Positions 5,596-7,064 of a DNA stretch of 7,064 nucleotides are shown one piece after another. A program made the position numbers and the translations under genes. The stretch covers positions 1 to 7,064 of the forward strand of contig JAIRXO010000053.1 in assembly GCA_031268255.1 (NCBI GenBank), in the 5' to 3' direction. The notes beneath the pieces are model-generated. The model was given only the letters and a program-made list of their open reading frames with translations, had not been told where the DNA came from and searched no databases. The stretch's first letter is position 1. Each line of letters starts with the position of its first letter. The DNA is from Spirochaetaceae bacterium (lineage in GTDB: Bacteria > Spirochaetota > Spirochaetia > Treponematales > Breznakiellaceae).

Positions 5596-6948
5596 TCATT
5601 CCCCTGGAAACGGAATCGTCAACTCCGTATCGCGGGGCGGCCTGTCCTCCATAATGGTTTTTACATAGGAGGAAAGAAATTCATAATCATGTTCCTGTAA
5701 CAGCCTGTACTCAGGAGAATCGGGAATATCCTGGGCGTTGAGATAACTGGTTCCCGAAAAATACCGGCTGTTAAGGAGGCCCATGAGTCTGCCAAGCGCG
5801 TCCATTTCCCCGTCGCTGAGGGCCGAAGTATCCAGACGCCGCCTGGCCATGTTTCCCGAAATCCGGGTAAAATAATCCTTTGAGTACTGGTTGAAATTTT
5901 GAAAGCCCTCGTCGGCTGAGTCTGCGGCCCTGGCCCAGGTTTCAACATCAGGGGGTTTTACCGCATAACGCCATTCCCCGGACAAGGGGCCGTCCGGTAC
6001 GGCGCTCAGGACTCCTGTCTGGTGGGGATATACAGCCAGGGAGCTTGTGGCTATGTCGTACACTGTGCCGGCATCTCTCTGCCGCATGCTGATTTCCTGG
6101 GCATGAATATGGCCGCTCAATACAAACTGTATGCCTTCTTCGGCCAAAAGGTCCTGAAAACTTTCATCGTCATCTATCGTAAAGCCTTCGTTGATAAGGG
6201 GGTGGTGATCCATGGCGTTGTGATGCATGCTGACCACAAACAAGGCCCCGTCCCGCCTCGCTTTTCGGGCCTCGCCCCGTATCCATTTCCGCGTTGCCTC
6301 AGAAAACGCCCCGCCAAGTTCAGGAAAACCAAGGGCCTTGTTGTTTTTGTATTTGCAGCTATCCAGCATGAGAAGCCGCAGTCCCGGAAAGGGTTCGGCA
6401 ACATAGCTCAGGCTGGCGCGGTCCCTGGACAGGGCCCCGGCAAAGCCGAAATTCCGGTATATGGAGGCAAACTCTCCGGGGTTTACCGAAGGGGCAACGC
6501 GGACCTCATTGCCAAAAAAACTTCTGGCAAAGGGATTGGCAATATCATGGTTTCCCGGAAGCACAAAGACCTGGGTTCCGGTTTTTTCAAGTTCTTCAAA
6601 ATACCTGGCAAGACTCCTGTGGCTCTCCCGTTCTCCGTTAAAAGTCAAATCACCGTTGACGAGCAGTATATCAGGCTTTTCCGCCCCAATCGTCATGCTC
6701 AAGGCTTCAAGCAGGACCGGCAGGGCCTCGATGTTTTTTCCGTCTGAGCCGGAAATAAGGTTCCTGTAACGCTGTCCCGAATCATGCAGGGAAGGGGCGA
6801 GAAAATGAACATCATTGGTAATATAAATTGAAATTTCCCGCCTTGTCCTGTCCGGCGTTTCCGCCGGCCTGTGGGCGGCGCCTTGCAGCCCGCAGCCTCC
6901 AAAAAACGCCGTAAGGGCGGAAAATAAAATCAGTCTTGTAACCCGCAT
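5596..6948 (-). CDS. Calcineurin-like metallophosphoesterase, probable surface or periplasmic lipoprotein
   Basis: Two-metal phosphoesterase with 450 residues. All core motifs are present: DVH (46-48), NGDL (98-101), GNHD (132-135), MHHN (241-244) and GHIH (279-282), so it should be active. Motif I is followed by FLAPSLHDSG and motif II reads GDLTFNGE, as in a group of secreted bacterial phosphoesterases of unknown substrate (family recall). The N-terminus is hydrophobic and ends AFFGGC (Cys19), a relaxed lipobox with Phe at -3 and Gly at -1, so lipid anchoring is likely but not certain. A C-terminal region of about 130 residues without a recognised motif follows. AAGGAA at 6954-6959 provides a ribosome site before the ATG. 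The stop abuts the convergent barrel gene stop, forming TGATCA. It has no visible functional tie to the pump. Confidence 0.92.
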   Translation of the reverse strand: MRVTRLILFSALTAFFGGCGLQGAAHRPAETPDRTRREISIYITNDVHFLAPSLHDSGQRYRNLISGSDGKNIEALPVLLEALSMTIGAEKPDILLVNGDLTFNGERESHRSLARYFEELEKTGTQVFVLPGNHDIANPFARSFFGNEVRVAPSVNPGEFASIYRNFGFAGALSRDRASLSYVAEPFPGLRLLMLDSCKYKNNKALGFPELGGAFSEATRKWIRGEARKARRDGALFVVSMHHNAMDHHPLINEGFTIDDDESFQDLLAEEGIQFVLSGHIHAQEISMRQRDAGTVYDIATSSLAVYPHQTGVLSAVPDGPLSGEWRYAVKPPDVETWARAADSADEGFQNFNQYSKDYFTRISGNMARRRLDTSALSDGEMDALGRLMGLLNSRYFSGTSYLNAQDIPDSPEYRLLQEHDYEFLSSYVKTIMEDRPPRDTELTIPFPGE

Positions 6949-6965
6949 CGCTGTTCCTTGGATAT

Positions 6966-6994
6966 ACTATACGGGCAATTTCTTTTTAACGCAA
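6966..6994 (-). promoter_or_regulatory. Candidate promoter of the metallophosphoesterase gene
   Basis: On the minus strand, a -10 box TATAGT (6966-6971, 5 of 6 to consensus) is spaced 17 bp from TTGCGT (6989-6994, 3 of 6, with the TTG conserved). Initiation would be near 6959. That falls on the AAGGAA ribosome site and would leave only about a 10-nt leader, so the true promoter could be slightly upstream. Confidence 0.35.
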
Positions 6995-7050
6995 TATTCG
7001 GGTATTTACCAAAGAAGGAAGACGGCGAATAAAGGGGCGAATAGATACAG

Positions 7051-7055
7051 GGAGG
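7051..7055 (+). promoter_or_regulatory. Possible ribosome binding site of a gene starting just beyond the right edge
   Basis: GGAGG followed by AAGTTTTAC reaches the window edge, so a plus-strand start codon could lie immediately after 7064. No coding part is visible. The rest of 6949-7064 holds only the phosphoesterase promoter region; nothing else is recognised there. Confidence 0.25.
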
Positions 7056-7064
7056 AAGTTTTAC

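Noticed and set aside
5598..5640. Possible terminator at the convergent junction (short ACGGA/TCCGT repeat)
   Set aside because: The arms are only 5 bp around a 9-nt loop, with no T run on either strand.
6022..6747. A 241-codon plus-strand open frame
   Set aside because: Antisense to the metallophosphoesterase, which has all five catalytic motifs on the other strand.

Overview
The window looks like chromosome from a Gram-negative (two-membrane) bacterium. It holds four genes for envelope transport (an RND pump, its adaptor, a TolC-like channel and a small secreted protein that looks like an outer-membrane barrel) plus one surface phosphoesterase. G+C is moderate, roughly 50-55% by eye. A Treponema-like spirochaete would fit the protein style and the loose lipobox of the phosphoesterase, but this is an impression from reading, not a search result. 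No mobile element, phage gene, tRNA, rRNA or CRISPR array was seen.

Layout. Positions 1-2432, minus strand: an RND-family inner-membrane transporter, cut by the left edge after 810 codons. Positions 2429-3517, minus: its periplasmic adaptor (membrane fusion protein), whose stop overlaps the transporter start as ATGA. Positions 3518-3584: a short AT-rich divergent control region with candidate promoters both ways and a 13-bp palindrome. From about 3585 to 5054, plus: a TolC-type outer-membrane channel. Positions 5050-5595, plus: a 181-residue secreted, probably beta-barrel protein of unknown function; it appears to start at an ATT codon directly behind a perfect AGGAGG and overlaps the channel stop codon. 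Positions 5596-6948, minus: a calcineurin-like metallophosphoesterase with a lipoprotein-type signal, convergent with the barrel gene with no bases between their stop codons. Positions 6949-7064: its promoter region and perhaps the ribosome binding site of a gene beyond the right edge.

How it works together. Transporter, adaptor and channel are the three parts of an RND efflux pump: proton-driven inner-membrane pump, periplasmic bridge and exit duct. They are split into two divergent transcription units that could be controlled together from the shared 67-bp region. The small barrel gene is translationally tied to the channel gene and may be an accessory outer-membrane part. The phosphoesterase is probably an unrelated neighbour.

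The pump itself is a known type of system. The least ordinary points are the apparent ATT start, the terminator-like hairpin inside the channel's signal-peptide codons, the uncharacterised barrel protein coupled to the channel, and the single-aspartate TM4 motif in the transporter.
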